NCBI GenBank assembly: GCA_049840835.1
Contig: JASGJG010000019.1
Location: forward strand, 1 to 64,000
DNA: 64,000 bases
Direction: 5' to 3'
Source: JANLTX01 sp049840835
GTDB lineage: Bacteria; Armatimonadota; Armatimonadia; Armatimonadales; Armatimonadaceae
The position numbers and the translations under genes were made by a program. Positions 62,349-64,000 of the stretch are shown here, piece by piece (the stretch's first letter is position 1; every line of letters begins with the position of its first letter). The notes below the pieces were generated by a model. It saw only the letters and a list, made by a program, of their open reading frames with translations. It ran no database searches and had not been told where the DNA came from.

Positions 62349-63293
62349 GTGAGTAGTGAAGAATCCGAATTACCTCTTCCCTCTGGGTCGAGAGGTAATA
62401 AACCTTCCGGCACCCCCACCGCTGAGGTCTCTCTAACCGAAGTGCAGATTCGTGCTCTGCTGTGGCATTCGCACCCGGACCTGGCCGAGCTGCCGCTTAC
62501 GTTCGTGGATTCTGGTTGGGATAATGCCATGTGGCGCCTGGGAGAGACTCTGGCGCTCCGACTGCCGCGCCGAGAAACTGCTGTGGCGCTGATTCAGCAT
62601 GAACAGCGCTGGTTGCCTCGGCTGGCTCCGGAGTTGCCATTGCCCACTCCCGCGCCGGTGCGCGTGGGAGAACCCACGGAAGCCTACCCGTGGCCCTGGA
62701 GTGTGGTGTTGTGGATGCCGGGGCGATCTGCCGACCTCTGCCTACCGAATGCCGAGCAGGGGCCGGTTCTGGCAGCGTTTCTAAAGGCGCTGCATCAACC
62801 CGCGCCGCCAGACGCACCACACAATCCAGTTCGGGGAGCGCCGCTGATAGAGCGACAAGCGGTGATAGAGGAGCGCCTGGCACGGGTGGAAAAGTCCGCG
62901 CCGGAGTGTCTGACACCCCGAATCTATGCGCTTTGGGAACAGGCACTCGCAGCACCATCCGAAGACAATCCGACCTGGCTGCATGGGGATTTGCACTCCC
63001 GCAACGTGCTGGTTGGAAACGCGGGCGAGCTAACTGCCGTAATAGATTGGGGAGATATGACAGCAGGGGATAGAGCTACCGATTTAATGGCGCTCTGGAC
63101 GCTCCTGCCGGATAAGTCCGCCCGTATCGCCGCTATGCAAGCCTATGGCCCGGTGCCGGAAGCGCTCTGGCAGCGAGCACGCGGCTGGGCCGTCTCCTTC
63201 GGTCTGATGCTGCTGGCCAGCGGGCTGGTAGATGATCCCAGGCTCGCGGCGGCGGGCCGAGCGACACTGGAGCGGCTAGTGGAGGGGCCTTAG
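62349..63293 (+). CDS. Aminoglycoside phosphotransferase-family kinase
   Basis: 314 residues from GTG. The protein-kinase-like fold has FVDSGWDNAMWRLGETLALR (nucleotide lobe), then WLHGDLHSRNVLVGNAG (catalytic HGDLH) and VIDWGDMTAGDRATDLMAL (metal-binding DWGD). Such enzymes phosphorylate small molecules, and only a few of them antibiotics; nothing points to resistance here. The first 35 residues are low in complexity and may not all be translated. Confidence 0.9.
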   Translation: MSSEESELPLPSGSRGNKPSGTPTAEVSLTEVQIRALLWHSHPDLAELPLTFVDSGWDNAMWRLGETLALRLPRRETAVALIQHEQRWLPRLAPELPLPTPAPVRVGEPTEAYPWPWSVVLWMPGRSADLCLPNAEQGPVLAAFLKALHQPAPPDAPHNPVRGAPLIERQAVIEERLARVEKSAPECLTPRIYALWEQALAAPSEDNPTWLHGDLHSRNVLVGNAGELTAVIDWGDMTAGDRATDLMALWTLLPDKSARIAAMQAYGPVPEALWQRARGWAVSFGLMLLASGLVDDPRLAAAGRATLERLVEGP

Positions 63294-63347
63294 CCGCTAA
63301 GTTCATCGCATGATACTCTCTGGGGTGGAAATAGAATCGGTCAAGTT

Positions 63348-64000
63348 ATGGAGTTGAGCATCGTCATTCCGGCGTACAACGAAGAAAAGAGACTGCCGGG
63401 AAACCTGCCTATCATCAAGGAATTCTTAGATGGCATGGCAGTCACCTATGAAATCATCGTGGTCGATGATGGCTCGAAAGACCGAACCTCCGAGCTCATA
63501 GCCGCCGTTCCCTATGTACGGCTGATTACCCTGAGCGAGAACCAGGGCAAAGGCGCCGCCGTAAAGACCGGTGTGCTAGCCGCCAAAGGCGACTATATTC
63601 TGTTTATGGATGCCGACCTGGCGACTGCGCTGGACGAAATCCCCAAAGTTCTCCGGATTATCAAAGAGAAGAACGTGGGCATGGTCTTCGGTTCACGCGA
63701 TATGCCGGACTCCCAGTTAGTGAAACACCAGCCGGGGCTACGTGAGCTTTCCGGGCGCATGTTCAACAAAGTGGTCCAGGCGCTGGCGGTGCCGGGCGTG
63801 GTGGATACCCAGTGCGGGTTCAAGATATTCACCCGCGCCGCCGCGCAGGAAATCTTCTCTCGCATGACCTTGAACCGCTTCAGCTTCGATGTCGAGATTA
63901 TCTATCTGGCACAGAAACTCGGGCTGGGCTGCCTGGAAGTGCCCGTGAAGTGGGAGCATAAAGAGGGGGCCGCAGCGTTCACCAAACCCGGCGACCACCT
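63348..64000 (+). CDS. GT2 glycosyltransferase, dolichyl-phosphate-glucose/mannose synthase-like (partial)
   Basis: At least 217 residues, open at the window end. Starts MELSIVIPAYNEEKRLPGNL, then IIVVDDGSKDRTSEL, ENQGKGAAVKTGVLAAKGD and FMDADLATALDEIPKVL (the DxD-type metal site), later VVDTQCGFKIFTRAAAQEIF. It transfers a sugar to a polyprenyl phosphate, giving donors for GT39-type enzymes such as the one at 53421. A short gap (54 bases) separates it from the kinase. Confidence 0.92.
   Translation, partial: MELSIVIPAYNEEKRLPGNLPIIKEFLDGMAVTYEIIVVDDGSKDRTSELIAAVPYVRLITLSENQGKGAAVKTGVLAAKGDYILFMDADLATALDEIPKVLRIIKEKNVGMVFGSRDMPDSQLVKHQPGLRELSGRMFNKVVQALAVPGVVDTQCGFKIFTRAAAQEIFSRMTLNRFSFDVEIIYLAQKLGLGCLEVPVKWEHKEGAAAFTKPGDH

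Noticed and set aside
62349..63293. Antibiotic resistance gene (aminoglycoside phosphotransferase).
   Set aside because: Only the general kinase motifs are shared; the family is broad and no mobile context is present.
1..64000. tRNA or rRNA genes and riboswitches.
   Set aside because: No cloverleaf end, T-loop pattern outside coding frames, or known riboswitch core was seen by eye; a covariance search would be needed to be sure.

Overview
The window looks like one end of a contig from a member of the Armatimonadota. It is about 55-60 percent G+C by eye. The best clues are three genes for prepilin-like proteins with the FTLIELL N-terminus, the FPVFAQAR(E/A)KAR sequence after it and a C-terminal H-x9-DG motif, a combination abundant in that phylum. 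This assignment comes from protein style only; no rRNA or tRNA gene was seen.

Region 1 (1-11.1 kb) is a contig-end artefact placed over real genes. Bases 1-50 read as an Oxford Nanopore native barcode 04 adapter with errors. Bases 51-5355 are a noisy reverse-complement copy of 5452-11114, joined through a unique loop of about 96 bases: a fold-back (template plus complement) read that was not trimmed. The left arm should not be counted as extra genes. The right arm holds the real genes (livF end, a prepilin and lipoprotein pair, a lipoprotein, a siroheme-decarboxylase-like Lrp protein, flotillin), but still carries several frameshifts up to about 8.2 kb.

Region 2 (11.1-30 kb) is ordinary chromosome. 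It holds an ECF sigma and anti-sigma pair transcribed into nfeD-floA, a Feo ferrous-iron operon, a PEP-CTERM metalloprotease, a DinG helicase, fabI, a Spy-like periplasmic protein, two tandem prepilin and lipoprotein cassettes, pyrG, and a Gfo/Idh/MocA oxidoreductase followed by an NAD-dependent epimerase.

Region 3 (30-46.7 kb) has an HD-GYP protein, an XRE-cupin regulator divergent from a bifunctional proline dehydrogenase / P5C dehydrogenase, a cupin protein, a coupled set (polytopic membrane protein, alpha-2-macroglobulin, VanW protein), and a thiol-redox group (TlpA-like protein and a DsbD split into two genes). Short palindromic elements with TACCTCTCC termini are scattered here, several of them inside reading frames.

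Region 4 (46.7-55.6 kb) is a pantothenate/CoA cluster on the minus strand (panB, panC, coaC, two secreted-protein genes, coaB, panD) followed by moaA, then a GT39-type glycosyltransferase and a small zinc-finger protein.

Region 5 (55.7-64 kb) has a SARP-like STAND/TPR regulator with an HNH nuclease gene directly behind it, a beta-propeller lipoprotein, a second Gfo/Idh/MocA oxidoreductase, an APH-family kinase and the start of a GT2 glycosyltransferase cut by the window end. The STAND-HNH pair is the best candidate for an uncharacterised system.
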